Shown: one piece after another, positions 45,557 to 54,252 of the stretch
Numbering within the stretch: position 1 is the stretch's first letter
Layout of the letters: every line of letters begins with the position of its first letter
Source of the DNA: Fodinibius salinus
GTDB taxonomy: Bacteria > Bacteroidota > Rhodothermia > Balneolales > Balneolaceae
Reading direction: 5' to 3'
DNA length: 64,000 nucleotides
Assembly: GCF_008124865.1 (NCBI RefSeq)
Contig: NZ_VNHY01000002.1
Coordinates: forward strand, 806,001 to 870,000
The notes under the pieces: generated by a model
What the model was told of the DNA's origin: nothing
The model's database searches: none
The model's input: the letters and a program-made list of their open reading frames with translations, nothing else
Position numbers and translations under genes: made by a program

Positions 45557-45790
45557 ATGGCCATTTCTATTCTTTGGTTCCGAAATAATCTGCGATTGCA
45601 TGATAAAAAAGAGGAGTATGTTGGCCACTGGTTGACCGAGCTTGGGGACGTGCCGCAAGAATTTATCCATCAGCCGCATACCATGGCAATGGAGCAGCAG
45701 AAGTTGGCTGGCATTGAAATTGGCAGTGATTATCCCGAGCCGATGATCGATTTGGAAGCGTCGTACAAAGAAATCAGAAATCGAGATTGA
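45557..45790 (+). pseudogene. Photolyase/cryptochrome fossil with internal deletion
   Basis: A 77-codon frame made of the two ends of a photolyase-family protein. The first 16 residues, ISILWFRNNLRLHD, are the typical N-terminal strand of a DASH-type or related photolyase. From residue 19, EEYVGHWLTEL, FIHQPHTMAMEQQKLAG and IGSDYPEPMIDLEASYKEI are the typical C-terminal end. Roughly 400 middle residues, including the FAD site, are missing in frame. The product cannot be a photolyase. It is translationally adjacent to the DUF3253 gene (stop at 45790, next ATG at 45793), so it may now serve as a leader frame. Confidence 0.85.
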
Positions 45791-45792
45791 CG

Positions 45793-46050
45793 ATGTTGGA
45801 CCAAGAGTTACGAACAGTTATTATGGAGTTGATTCGTGAGCGTGGATCAAAGAAAACGATCTGCCCCTCCGAAGTGGCACGTGCATTCGCATCCGATAAT
45901 TGGCGTGAGTTGATGGATGATGTAAGGGCAGTTGCCCGTAATTTACATCAGAAATGGAGAGTACAGATTGAAAAGGATGGAAAATCAGTAGATCCGGATA
46001 ACGTTTCGGGTCCTATTCGCTTGCGTTTGCGGGAGGATTCGGATGAATAA
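45793..46050 (+). CDS. DUF3253 domain protein
   Basis: An 85-residue protein from the ATG at 45793 (MLDQELRTV). It matches the DUF3253 pattern: an N-terminal helix, ICPSEVARAF, then WRELMDDVRAVARNLHQKWRVQI and a C-terminal GPIRLRL. It looks like a small winged-helix fold. Members often lie beside photolyase genes; the role is unknown. It starts two bases after the fossil's stop codon and overlaps the photolyase start by 8 bp (ATGAATAA), so translation is coupled. Confidence 0.9.
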   Translation: MLDQELRTVIMELIRERGSKKTICPSEVARAFASDNWRELMDDVRAVARNLHQKWRVQIEKDGKSVDPDNVSGPIRLRLREDSDE

Positions 46051-47515
46051 TCGCCAGACTATTGATGTGGTATGGTTTAAACGCGATTTGCGTCTGAGTG
46101 ATCATGTACCGCTTAAACACGCTATCGAATCGCCACGTCCGGTGTTACTGCTCTATATTTTTGAGCCATCCCTTTTTGAATCAGATCATTACGGCAATCG
46201 GCATGGGCGTTTTGTATGGGAGTCACTTTGTGACATGCGTGATCAGCTTGAACCATACGATGCTGATATTGTTACTGTATATGATGAGGTTATCCCATTC
46301 TTTGAAAAACTATCGAAAATATACAATATCCACACAGCGTATAGTCACGAAGAAACCGGCATTAATCTGACTTTTGAGCGGGATAAGGATTTTGCTCGGT
46401 TTTGTGATCGTTATGGTATCCGGTGGGAGGAGTCGCCTACGAATGCGGTATTTCGGGGCCTTATGCATCGCGATGGCTGGCGGGATCGGTGGAAAGAACG
46501 TGCCAAAAGGGAATTACATGCACCAGATCTTACGGCCTTGAATGCGATTGGAATCTCATCGGATCAGTGGAATGAGTTTAAGTTGAAGCCAATTCCACAG
46601 TCATTTAAAACACCGAACTTGTTATTTCAGCAAGGTGGCGAAGCGAATGCGTGGCGCTGTCTTGAAGATTTTGTGTATGAACGGGGAAGACGCTACAACG
46701 ATTTAATTTCAAAACCGGCCGGCAGTCGCTATGGATGTAGTCGCCTTTCGCCGTTTTTAACCTGGGGTAATTTGTCTTTGCAGCAAGCTTATCAATTTTT
46801 GTGGGATCAGTATGAAGAGCTGGATCACCAATGGCCGTTACGAAGTTTTGGGTCACGCTTGAAGTGGCATTGTCATTTTATTCAAAAGTTTGAAGCTGAG
46901 CCCCGCATTGAATTTGAGAATTTAAATCGTGGATACAATGACATCCGAACAGAACGAAATGAAGAATTTATTGAGGCTTGGGAAGCAGGTGAGACAGGCT
47001 TTCCGCTTGTTGACGCCTGCATGCGGGCGGTCAAACAAACGGGCTATATTAATTTTCGGATGCGGGCTATGTTGGTATCGGTTTTAACGCATCACCTGTG
47101 GCAGCCTTGGCAGGCGGGAGCACAGTTTTTAGGTCGGCAGTTCCTGGATTTTGAGCCTGGAATCCATTATTCACAGTTTCAGATGCAAGCCGGAACGATG
47201 GGCGTAAATAGTGTGCGAATTTATAATCCTGTGAAACAGGGGTATGACCATGATGCCGATGGAAATTTTATTCGACAGTGGGTACCAGAACTGCGACCGG
47301 TGCCTGTCGAGCTGATCCATGAGCCGTGGCAGATGAGTCCGATGGAACAGCAGATGTATGGCGTTAAGTTGGGCAGTGAATATCCGGAGCGATTAGTAGA
47401 TCATAAGGTTGCATACAATAAGGCTAATGAAACGCTTTGGTCAAAGAAAAATGATCCAAAAGTAAAAAGAGAAAATGAGCGGATTCTCCAGAAACATGTG
47501 AAGACAAGGAGTTAG
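46043..47515 (+). CDS. Deoxyribodipyrimidine photolyase/cryptochrome family protein
   Basis: A 490-residue flavoprotein. The N-terminal alpha/beta domain has VVWFKRDLRLSDH. The FAD-binding domain has SRYGCSRLSPFLTWGNLS, RSFGSRLKWHCHFI, TGFPLVDACMRAV and INFRMRAMLVS. The segment LDFEPGIHYSQFQMQAGTMG differs from the usual W-x-W-x-x-G-T-G-D of class I photolyases, so this belongs to a divergent subgroup. It uses blue light to split cyclobutane dimers, or it acts as a photoreceptor; sequence alone cannot decide. It is the last gene of a coupled fossil-DUF3253-photolyase unit, ending at a strong terminator. Confidence 0.93.
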   Translation: MNNRQTIDVVWFKRDLRLSDHVPLKHAIESPRPVLLLYIFEPSLFESDHYGNRHGRFVWESLCDMRDQLEPYDADIVTVYDEVIPFFEKLSKIYNIHTAYSHEETGINLTFERDKDFARFCDRYGIRWEESPTNAVFRGLMHRDGWRDRWKERAKRELHAPDLTALNAIGISSDQWNEFKLKPIPQSFKTPNLLFQQGGEANAWRCLEDFVYERGRRYNDLISKPAGSRYGCSRLSPFLTWGNLSLQQAYQFLWDQYEELDHQWPLRSFGSRLKWHCHFIQKFEAEPRIEFENLNRGYNDIRTERNEEFIEAWEAGETGFPLVDACMRAVKQTGYINFRMRAMLVSVLTHHLWQPWQAGAQFLGRQFLDFEPGIHYSQFQMQAGTMGVNSVRIYNPVKQGYDHDADGNFIRQWVPELRPVPVELIHEPWQMSPMEQQMYGVKLGSEYPERLVDHKVAYNKANETLWSKKNDPKVKRENERILQKHVKTRS

Positions 47516-47562
47516 CAGATTGTATGGAGGCAGGAACCGTTTGGGAAAATCAGCATTTTATT

Positions 47563-47600
47563 AAAAAAGCGAGAAGCTTAATACTCCTCGCTTTTTTAAT
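47563..47600. terminator. Bidirectional intrinsic terminator
   Basis: Stem AAAAAAGCGAG / CTCGCTTTTTT (47563-47573 with 47587-47597) between the photolyase gene and the convergent DJ-1 gene. T-tracts are available on both strands. Confidence 0.92.
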
Positions 47601-47617
47601 TTTATAGGGCTAAATGA

Positions 47618-48217
47618 TTAAGCCGTTGGTTTCTCGTGATGAGAAATTTTGGTACCCAGCACATCCAAAAATGCAGACAACCATTTGGGATGTCCGGGCC
47701 AGGCAGGAGAGGTTACCAAGTTGCCATCAACCACCACTTCAGTAGGCTGAACATCTTTGTAATTAGCGTCTGCTGCTTCCATTTCAGGACCGCAAGCAGG
47801 GTAGGCCGTTAATGTTTTGCCTTGGATTACATCGGCGGCAGAAAGAATTTGCAGGCCGTGACAAATTGCTGCTACTGGTTTATCCTCATCGAAGAAGTGA
47901 CGAACCATATCCAATACTCCATCTTCGCGACGAAGATATTCGGGGGCACGTCCGCCGGCTACAACGAGTGCATCGTAATTTGCCGGATTTGCCTCATCAA
48001 ATGTTGCGTTGAGGGTAAAATTATGACCCGGCTTTTCGGTGTAGGTCTGATCTCCTTCAAAATCGTGGATCGCAGTTTTTACCGATTCGCCTTCTGATTT
48101 CCCCGGACAAACCGCATGAACAGTATGGCCTACCATTTGCAGTGCCTGAAAGGGCACCATGATTTCGTAATCTTCTCCAAAATCACCAACCAGCATTAAA
48201 AGTTTTTTTCCATCCAT
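47618..48217 (-). CDS. DJ-1/PfpI family protein
   Basis: A 199-residue class I glutamine amidotransferase-like protein. The nucleophile elbow is AICHGLQIL with the conserved Cys and His, and GGRAPEYLR precedes it. Family members include deglycases, chaperones and peptidase-like proteins; the particular activity cannot be assigned. Cytoplasmic. It lies 71 bp downstream of the Nudix gene on the same strand and could share its transcript; both fit damage control of metabolites. Confidence 0.93.
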   Translation of the reverse strand: MDGKKLLMLVGDFGEDYEIMVPFQALQMVGHTVHAVCPGKSEGESVKTAIHDFEGDQTYTEKPGHNFTLNATFDEANPANYDALVVAGGRAPEYLRREDGVLDMVRHFFDEDKPVAAICHGLQILSAADVIQGKTLTAYPACGPEMEAADANYKDVQPTEVVVDGNLVTSPAWPGHPKWLSAFLDVLGTKISHHEKPTA

Positions 48218-48288
48218 AATATGAACCTTCGTTTTTTAGTATTAGATGTTCCTACTTATCTAACTCCTAGTAAGACATTAACGTTCTG

Positions 48289-48747
48289 CTAGGTGCATTT
48301 ATCCAACAATCGATTCAAGAAAGTCCGTTGCTTGGTATTTATTTTCTTACGTGCCTCAAAAAGGCCAAAATATTCGATACGGTCGATTTCGGGGAAGGTT
48401 TCTTTTTGTCCCGATTCGGGTGGCCATTCGAGCTCAAACTCGTTAGGGACAAAAATAAAGTCATCCGGGATTTGGTATTCTACTGCCCAGCCGTGTACGG
48501 TTTTTCCGCCTTTTTGCTGGATGGATCCCAGTTCGATGTAATCTCCATCGGGTATAAAACCCAGTTCTTCATCAAACTCACGTTTGGCTGCCTCTAGTAG
48601 TTCTTCGTTTTCTTCTACTTCTCCTTTGGGAATAGACCAGGCGCCTTCGTCTTTATCCCACCAATAAGGACCGCCTGGGTGGGCAAGTAATACATGCAGG
48701 TGCGGTTTACGTTTAAAAAGAAGGATACCGGCGCTTTTGTTAGACAA
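48289..48747 (-). CDS. Nudix hydrolase
   Basis: A 152-residue protein with a perfect Nudix box, starting at GEVEENEELLEAAKREF and ending DEELG. The N-terminal SAGILLFKRKPHLHVLLAHPGG and the downstream KGGKTVHGWAVEY are typical of the diadenosine-polyphosphate or NTP-pyrophosphohydrolase group within the family. It hydrolyses a nucleoside diphosphate linked to another moiety; the natural substrate is unknown. It is divergent from the membrane-protein pair. Confidence 0.94.
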   Translation of the reverse strand: MSNKSAGILLFKRKPHLHVLLAHPGGPYWWDKDEGAWSIPKGEVEENEELLEAAKREFDEELGFIPDGDYIELGSIQQKGGKTVHGWAVEYQIPDDFIFVPNEFELEWPPESGQKETFPEIDRIEYFGLFEARKKINTKQRTFLNRLLDKCT

Positions 48748-48809
48748 GGTGGTTGAGATTGTATTTGAAATCTTATAATTATTAGAAAATAAAAATCGAG
48801 GGTCTGAAT

Positions 48810-49451
48810 ATGATAAGAAAAATAATTTGGATTATTGGCGGGCTGGCGATTACTGTTTTAGCGTTCTTTATTGTCGATCGAAGTGGATCAATTTGGCCGG
48901 CTGTAATCACTGCAAGCATTGTTGGAACTATATTTATTATTGGCTTTGCCTTTCGGTGGATTGGTGAGATCAACTCTTCGCTTAACCGAAAAGCCATAAT
49001 ATTGGTTTTAGCTGTAATGCTGTTGGGGTCAAGTGTTTATGCGACACTAATCTACATTGACAGCAATAATCAGCACGATCGGCTTACCCACATTCGTACG
49101 CATATCGAAAAGGAAATACTAAGCACGTATGTTCAAAAGCCGTTGCTTAAAACACTGCGTGACTATCAAACATCTGAAGATGCAAAACAGAATATTGATG
49201 AAACTTTTTATGCAAGGTACGACTCGTTAGTTCAGGATAGAGAATTAATGATTGCAGCTCTTGATGAGAGTGATCTAACAACTGCTTTTTATGTGTATAA
49301 AGCGAATGCTGATACGCTAATTATTGCGGGCGAATCCAGTATTTTGGACGCAAAGTCTGGAGACTTTCAAAACGCTTCGGGAGCACAGGGCAGATTTGAA
49401 ATGCATGGAATATTAACACCTAAGGGAATAAGCTATGAGCGAAGAAACTAA
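48810..49451 (+). CDS. Unknown membrane protein, first of a coupled pair
   Basis: A 213-residue protein I do not recognise. Three hydrophobic helices fall at residues about 5-22, 28-48 and 62-82 (IIWIIGGLAITVLAFF, AVITASIVGTIFIIGFAF, AIILVLAVMLLGSSVYA). A 130-residue domain, probably periplasmic, follows, with a helical start and a beta-rich end (TLIIAGESSILDAKSGDF, then NASGAQGRFEMHG). The last 17 bp overlap the next gene, which has the same plan, so the two are translationally coupled and may be distant paralogues forming a complex. Confidence 0.75.
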   Translation: MIRKIIWIIGGLAITVLAFFIVDRSGSIWPAVITASIVGTIFIIGFAFRWIGEINSSLNRKAIILVLAVMLLGSSVYATLIYIDSNNQHDRLTHIRTHIEKEILSTYVQKPLLKTLRDYQTSEDAKQNIDETFYARYDSLVQDRELMIAALDESDLTTAFYVYKANADTLIIAGESSILDAKSGDFQNASGAQGRFEMHGILTPKGISYERRN

Positions 49452-50247
49452 TAATACTCGGCCTTGGCTACCATGGGCGGTTGCCCTTTCTGTTATAGTC
49501 AGCATTTCACTGGGCATAAAATTTATGGATTGGCCTAACATATTTGTTACACCCTGGCCCCTCGTAAACGGAGTATTTACAATACAGGCGATTGATGCTT
49601 TCGAAAAAATAACGCCACTTGAAGCCGCTCCTTTCAGTGATCAGTTAAGAATTTTAGCAGCAATTTTGTTGCTTTTTATCGTTGGTCCGGCTTGTTGGAT
49701 ATGGGGTGAAATTCGAAGCCAGAAAGAGCATATAAAACTTAAGAGCTTTATCTGGTATGTGGGTGTTATTCTCGTGGGTATGGGATTATTTTCGACTATT
49801 TATGGCACAACAACTCGGTTGATCAGCTTCCAAGACGATAGCGTTCAAAACAATAACAAACTAATTAGGCTTTCAAAAACAGCAGATGAGCTCGAAAGTG
49901 ATCTCAGAAAAATGGCAAGAAAAGCTTATGAATTGTACTACCTGCCTGCTGACAGAGGGGGCGGAGGTCAAAGCTTCTTGGCATTTGAAGATAGTACTGG
50001 TGTTAAGCGCCCCATTCGGTTATCTGATTTGAATGCCCATCTTCAGTCCGATTATATCTTTGTGTTAAAGGAGGTTCAGTCTGACAGCAGTATTACCATT
50101 TATGGGATTAGTGATATATCCGGAGTGGATCCGGATTTTAAAAATGCAGATGGCAGACAGGGATTATTACAGGTTGCAATAAATGTTCATCCCGAAGATG
50201 GGTTTTCCAATATAAATAATAAGGAAAGTAATGTCCCTTTTCGATAG
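49435..50247 (+). CDS. Unknown membrane protein, second of a coupled pair
   Basis: A 270-residue protein I do not recognise. Three hydrophobic helices fall at about 12-30, 68-90 and 105-125. A periplasmic-type domain follows that begins with a coiled helix (LIRLSKTADELESDLRKMA), has a glycine stretch (DRGGGGQSF) and ends with a beta-rich part (ITIYGISDISGVDPDFKNAD, then GRQGLLQVAINV). That end resembles the end of its upstream partner (DAKSGDFQNASGAQGRF). It overlaps the partner by 17 bp and ends 3 bp from the convergent SDR gene. Confidence 0.75.
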   Translation: MSEETNNTRPWLPWAVALSVIVSISLGIKFMDWPNIFVTPWPLVNGVFTIQAIDAFEKITPLEAAPFSDQLRILAAILLLFIVGPACWIWGEIRSQKEHIKLKSFIWYVGVILVGMGLFSTIYGTTTRLISFQDDSVQNNNKLIRLSKTADELESDLRKMARKAYELYYLPADRGGGGQSFLAFEDSTGVKRPIRLSDLNAHLQSDYIFVLKEVQSDSSITIYGISDISGVDPDFKNADGRQGLLQVAINVHPEDGFSNINNKESNVPFR

Positions 50248-50250
50248 TTT

Positions 50251-50973
50251 TCAAAGCCGATCCCACACCCAGTTGGGGATAAGCTTAATCAACCAGCTTA
50301 CCAATCGCCATCTTTTAGGTACATAGGACCAATTTTTTTTACGACGGATGGCATCTGCTATCTGAGTAGCGGCTTCTTCTGTTTCAGCTATCCAAAACAT
50401 ACCCTTTTTGCCGTCGGTCATCTCAGACTTTACAAAGCCGGGCAAAATTGTGCTTACAGCAATATCGGCATCAGAATGATTAGCCTTTTGACGGTATCCT
50501 TGGAGGTAGGTATTTACAAAAGCCTTTGACGCACTGTAAGGAGCACTTAATCCCCATCCAAAAAGAGAGGCTACCGACGAAATGCCCACAATATGTCCGT
50601 GGCCCTGTTTGTAGAACATTGAAAAACTGTACGCCGTTAGGTTCGCAAATCCGCGAATATTAACATCTATAATTTGCAGATCACCTTCGCGCCCCACCGC
50701 TTTTTGATAATTTGAGATACCGGCATTCAGCACAATAGTATCAATACCGCCCATCTTTTGCTTAAGCTGTTCCAGTTGATTAATAGCATTTTCGTGGTTC
50801 GTCACATCCATATATGTGACAGATATGTGCCGCTCAAGTTCCTGTTTAAGTTCTTCGAGCCGTTCTATTCGTCTGCCGGTGGCGCCTATGTGGTGTCCCC
50901 TAGAATGCAGTTCTCGTGCCAAGGCGCGGCCAATGCCCGATGTTGCGCCAATGATAGCGATCTTTTTACTCAT
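50251..50973 (-). CDS. Short-chain dehydrogenase/reductase
   Basis: A 240-residue Rossmann-fold oxidoreductase with the cofactor loop GATSGIGRALA (residues 9-19), LNAGISNYQ, ISSVASLFGWG and the catalytic YSASK. It is probably NADP(H)-linked from the basic residues in TGRRIERL. The hydrophobic C-terminus, VSWLIKLIPNWVWDRL, may attach to the membrane. Substrate unknown. It starts 3 bp after the stop codon of the cobalamin-binding-type gene, so they are co-transcribed, although no functional tie is obvious. Confidence 0.94.
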   Translation of the reverse strand: MSKKIAIIGATSGIGRALARELHSRGHHIGATGRRIERLEELKQELERHISVTYMDVTNHENAINQLEQLKQKMGGIDTIVLNAGISNYQKAVGREGDLQIIDVNIRGFANLTAYSFSMFYKQGHGHIVGISSVASLFGWGLSAPYSASKAFVNTYLQGYRQKANHSDADIAVSTILPGFVKSEMTDGKKGMFWIAETEEAATQIADAIRRKKNWSYVPKRWRLVSWLIKLIPNWVWDRL

Positions 50974-50976
50974 AAA

Positions 50977-51915
50977 TTATAATATGTCTTGCTGAAATTG
51001 ATGCTTATAAAGGTTGATCCAGCCGGAATGGTTATTACCATTTCGAAATTTCGCCGGATGCAGAATTTCTGCAAGAATTTGAGTTGAGTCGACCAGTCTT
51101 GGGCCGGGACGATTAAAAAAGTGATTCCCGTCCATTACAAAAACTTGCTTATTTTTTACAGCCGATAGTTGATCCCATCCCTTGCGACCGGTAAGTATAG
51201 AAATTTCAGAAAGTGTCTGCTCAATGGAATACCCGCAGGGAGTAATAGTAATAATTGGCGGATCCATTTTCTGAACTTTTTGCCATCCCAACGAGGGAGA
51301 ATGTTGGCCTGATTGGGCACCTACAGGATAGCCCCCTGCCAGCTGGATGAGCTCAGGGATCCAGTTGCCCGCCGCCATCAGTGGATCCATCCATTCAAGG
51401 GCCAATACCTCGGGATGATAGAAATTGGTTACAGCTTCCTGTATGCCCTTTAGTTCTGACTTCATTTGTGCTGTTAGTTTTTCTGCTTCTTTACGGGCGC
51501 CAATAGCATCAGCAATGGTCCTAATAGAGTCCACCACTTCAAATAAGTTCGTAGGAGAAACAGAAATGATCTTCACCTCCTTTCCCAGACGGTTACGAAC
51601 GGCTTGTTTTACATCATCAACTGAGGCGGCACAAACCTCACAGTGATCTTGTGTTACAATAATATCAGGATCCAGATCTGCAAGTTGGTTTTCATCAACG
51701 CGATAGATCGATAGTCCTTCTTGCAGCAATGCCTTTATCCGTTGATCAATTTCGTAACTGTTGCCGTCGGCATTGAATTTTGATTCGGTACAGGCAGGTA
51801 AAGATGAGATCCCATTGGGGAAGTCACATTCGTGTGATCGCCCCACAAGTTGGTTCTGTTTACCGAGAGCAGAAATAATTTCGGTTGTACTTGGTAAAAG
51901 AGAGACAATGCGCAT
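50977..51915 (-). CDS. Cobalamin-binding-type (BtuF/helical-backbone) protein without signal peptide
   Basis: A 312-residue protein of the type III periplasmic-binding fold. Family text: RIVSLLPSTTEIISALG at the N-terminus, VGRSHECDFP, PDIIVTQDHCEVCA, VLALEWMDPLMAAGNWIPEL, and the C-terminal FNRPGPRLVDSTQILAEI. BtuF relatives capture vitamin B12 for an ABC importer, but no export signal is visible and no btuC or btuD gene is present. This signal-less group is common and its role is not clear to me. No cobalamin riboswitch pattern is visible in the 70 bp upstream. Confidence 0.9.
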   Translation of the reverse strand: MRIVSLLPSTTEIISALGKQNQLVGRSHECDFPNGISSLPACTESKFNADGNSYEIDQRIKALLQEGLSIYRVDENQLADLDPDIIVTQDHCEVCAASVDDVKQAVRNRLGKEVKIISVSPTNLFEVVDSIRTIADAIGARKEAEKLTAQMKSELKGIQEAVTNFYHPEVLALEWMDPLMAAGNWIPELIQLAGGYPVGAQSGQHSPSLGWQKVQKMDPPIITITPCGYSIEQTLSEISILTGRKGWDQLSAVKNKQVFVMDGNHFFNRPGPRLVDSTQILAEILHPAKFRNGNNHSGWINLYKHQFQQDIL

Positions 51916-52167
51916 TGTTATAAAACTAATTTCAGTGCAGACGGCCGTTTAATATATCCATTACCTTTCGTAAATCTAAGTTACAGCATGCATGAAAAAG
52001 AATATAATATAAATTGTTTTACAACGTTATTTTATTGTGAGGTAAGTACTCAAGTATCGTTTATTCTTATATTCTTAACTCGATTTTATATCGGGTCAAA
52101 TAATCGATATATTTTCGAAACTGTTAGCAAAAATTTTTTTAATTCCAATTTTACTATCACATACTAT

Positions 52168-52680
52168 ATGAAGTTTCTTAAACATTCTATCACTTTTGTA
52201 TTAGGATTTTTTCTTATGGCCGGTGCAGCTGTTGCACAAGGTCAGCAAATGAAAGGTATGCAGAACAATAACAATGCCCAGCCCGACAGTATCTCTGATA
52301 AAGAGCTCAAAAAGTTTGCTGCTGTTATGCAGGCACGTCAGCAAGTTCAGCGAGAATCTATGAAGGAGTTGCAGACGATGTTAAAGGATAAAGACATGAC
52401 TATGCAGCGCATGCAGCAAATAATGATGAGTAAGCGCAACCCTAAAGCTCCTGATTCGTTGAAGCCTACCGAAAAAGAGCAGAAAGTTGTGGAAGAGATT
52501 CGTCCAAAAATGCAAGAAATGCAGCAGAAGTCACGTAAGAAGATGATGTCTGCAATGCAGGAAAATGACTTAAATCCCCAGCGTTTTCAAGCTATTATGA
52601 AAGCGGTGCAGGGCAACCCTGATGTCATGAAACGGTTCCAAAAAATTGCTAAAGGTTCCATGGGTGGAAACCAGCAATAA
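52168..52680 (+). CDS. DUF4168-type secreted protein
   Basis: A 170-residue protein from the ATG at 52168 (MKFLKHSIT); a frame open back to 51988 gives a low-complexity leader and is rejected. The signal peptide is cleaved after AAVA or AQG (about residue 25). The mature part is rich in Met, Gln and Lys and almost all helical, with ISDKELKKFAAVMQARQQVQ and LNPQRFQAIMKAVQGNP, the DUF4168 pattern. It is likely a periplasmic helical protein; function unknown. A strong terminator follows. Confidence 0.86.
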   Translation: MKFLKHSITFVLGFFLMAGAAVAQGQQMKGMQNNNNAQPDSISDKELKKFAAVMQARQQVQRESMKELQTMLKDKDMTMQRMQQIMMSKRNPKAPDSLKPTEKEQKVVEEIRPKMQEMQQKSRKKMMSAMQENDLNPQRFQAIMKAVQGNPDVMKRFQKIAKGSMGGNQQ

Positions 52681-52699
52681 GCTGACCTGGATTTTATTT

Positions 52700-52735
52700 A
52701 AGCCTGTCTTGTTTTCAAGACAGGCTTTTTTTATT
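52700..52735 (+). terminator. Intrinsic terminator
   Basis: A 12-bp perfect stem AAGCCTGTCTTG / CAAGACAGGCTT (52700-52711 with 52716-52727) with a TTTT loop and a T-tract to 52733. It ends the DUF4168 transcript and overlaps the 3' end of the convergent glycosylase gene. Confidence 0.93.
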
Positions 52736-53336
52736 TCTGGCTGATCCATGAGCAGTTTTTGGGATAAAAACGCCACGGTAATGAAGCGTCATCGCCGGCA
52801 TAATCAACTCCAATTCGTGAAGTTGCTGTGAGATTGTCTGATCCAATGCTGGTATCGTGCTTTTCAATCCAGATGCTCTTGCCCGAAAGAGAAGTACTGT
52901 CGTAATCAGTATTGATACCAAGTGCTTCGGTTAATCGGCCGGGTCCGGCAGTGAGTGCTGGAGTATGTGCATTGGCATTGCGCCGATGTAGCATTATGTC
53001 TTCGCCTTCGAAAGGTTTAACGGCTCGGATCAGTACTGCATCAGCCTTGTCTTTAACATTTGTTACTACGTTAAAAAGATGGTGAATACCATAACACAAA
53101 TATATGTAGGCGATACCGCCGGGTTGATACATAGTTTCAGTTCTTTTTGTTCGGGTGCCGCCGCTAGCGTGACAGGCTTGGTCTCCCCGGCCACAGTAGG
53201 CTTCGGTTTCAGTAATAATTCCGCTGGTTTTTTGTCCATTTATATTAGTGCATAATACCTTGCCGACGAGTTGTTGTGCGACATTTACCACATCAGACTG
53301 GCGGTAAAAAGAGAGTGGGATTTTAGAACCGTGCAT
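52731..53336 (-). CDS. mpg: DNA-3-methyladenine glycosylase (AAG/MPG family)
   Basis: A 201-residue base-excision enzyme that removes alkylated and deaminated purines. I choose the ATG at 53336 (MHGSKIPLSF), four bases after the YihY stop codon; a frame back to 53396 would overlap that gene. Conserved blocks: LVGKVLCTNING, ITETEAYCGRGDQACHA with the catalytic Glu, YIYLCYGIHHLFNVVT, LIRAVKPFEG and TAGPGRLTEALGI. Length is normal. It is in an operon with the YihY gene. Confidence 0.96.
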   Translation of the reverse strand: MHGSKIPLSFYRQSDVVNVAQQLVGKVLCTNINGQKTSGIITETEAYCGRGDQACHASGGTRTKRTETMYQPGGIAYIYLCYGIHHLFNVVTNVKDKADAVLIRAVKPFEGEDIMLHRRNANAHTPALTAGPGRLTEALGINTDYDSTSLSGKSIWIEKHDTSIGSDNLTATSRIGVDYAGDDASLPWRFYPKNCSWISQK

Positions 53337-53340
53337 TACA

Positions 53341-54252
53341 TTAAGAAATTTTGGTGTAGGGGTTTTGATAGGCGGGTTCTGGATCGATGAACGCATCCTG
53401 ATAGGCGCGCGCCACTATGGTGGTTATTACAAAAAGCACTGCTGAGTAAAATGCCCAAATACCAATAATAACGAGTATAGTATATCCCTGGTAAAAATAC
53501 CGATAGCCACTTAATGCATATCCCAGGTAATGGCCAACACCAAACTTGGCAATTTCAAATAAAAGGGTATAAAGCGTGCCGGCCACTAATGCGACTTTGG
53601 GCTGCATCCGTTTTTCGCTAATGTATCGAAAAATGATGTAGAAAAGAATGAATGTAAAAAGGATCGGGATAACAAAATTTAAGAACTGGTATATCCAGCT
53701 TAGCTTAAACATCATATCGGTGAAGGGAAGGTTAAGTGGATCGAAAGAGACTAGTGAAATCACCGCAATAATGAGGCTGAAGAAAAGGAACACTCCGCCT
53801 ACCAATCCAAAGGTAAAGAAGTTGTAAACCATTTCGAGGATAGGATGGCGTCGGTCTTGGATCTCAAAAATATCAAAAACCACATGTTTGAGCGTACGAA
53901 AAAATCCCAGCGAGAAAAATCCCAAAATAACTATACCTACGATACCAAAAATACGCCGCGCCCCGATAAGTGGTTGTAGTATTGATTCTATAGTAGCAGT
54001 TCCACGATAAACATCACCTGATTGTGATTCGTAGGCAAAGCTGGGAAAGAGCTCTTGGCCATAGCGTACAATCTCGTTAAAGGCATGCTCGTACGATAAG
54101 ACAAAACCAATGATCGAAATCATCAGCAGAATAAACGGTATGGCACAGATAAAGAGATTAAATGTGATAGCAGAAGCGTTAAAAAAAATGTCGTTATCCT
54201 TTGCCAGGGTTACGATGCGCCGCCAGAAATTCTTATACTTCTGCACTGTCAA
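53341..54252 (-). CDS. YihY/BrkB family inner-membrane protein
   Basis: A 303-residue protein with six hydrophobic helices. The family blocks are DNDIFFNASAITFNLFICAIPF near the N-terminus (read in parts), FFSLGFFRTLKHVVF, and RYISEKRMQPKVALVAGTLY followed by two further helices. These proteins were once called ribonuclease BN or virulence factor BrkB, but most are uncharacterised transport-like proteins. It precedes the glycosylase gene by 4 bp. The short C-terminal tail is acidic then polar. Confidence 0.93.
   Translation of the reverse strand: MTVQKYKNFWRRIVTLAKDNDIFFNASAITFNLFICAIPFILLMISIIGFVLSYEHAFNEIVRYGQELFPSFAYESQSGDVYRGTATIESILQPLIGARRIFGIVGIVILGFFSLGFFRTLKHVVFDIFEIQDRRHPILEMVYNFFTFGLVGGVFLFFSLIIAVISLVSFDPLNLPFTDMMFKLSWIYQFLNFVIPILFTFILFYIIFRYISEKRMQPKVALVAGTLYTLLFEIAKFGVGHYLGYALSGYRYFYQGYTILVIIGIWAFYSAVLFVITTIVARAYQDAFIDPEPAYQNPYTKIS

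Noticed and set aside
51988-52167. 60-residue extension of the DUF4168 protein
   Set aside because: It is very AT-rich and would bury a good signal peptide; the ATG at 52168 gives a normal secreted protein.
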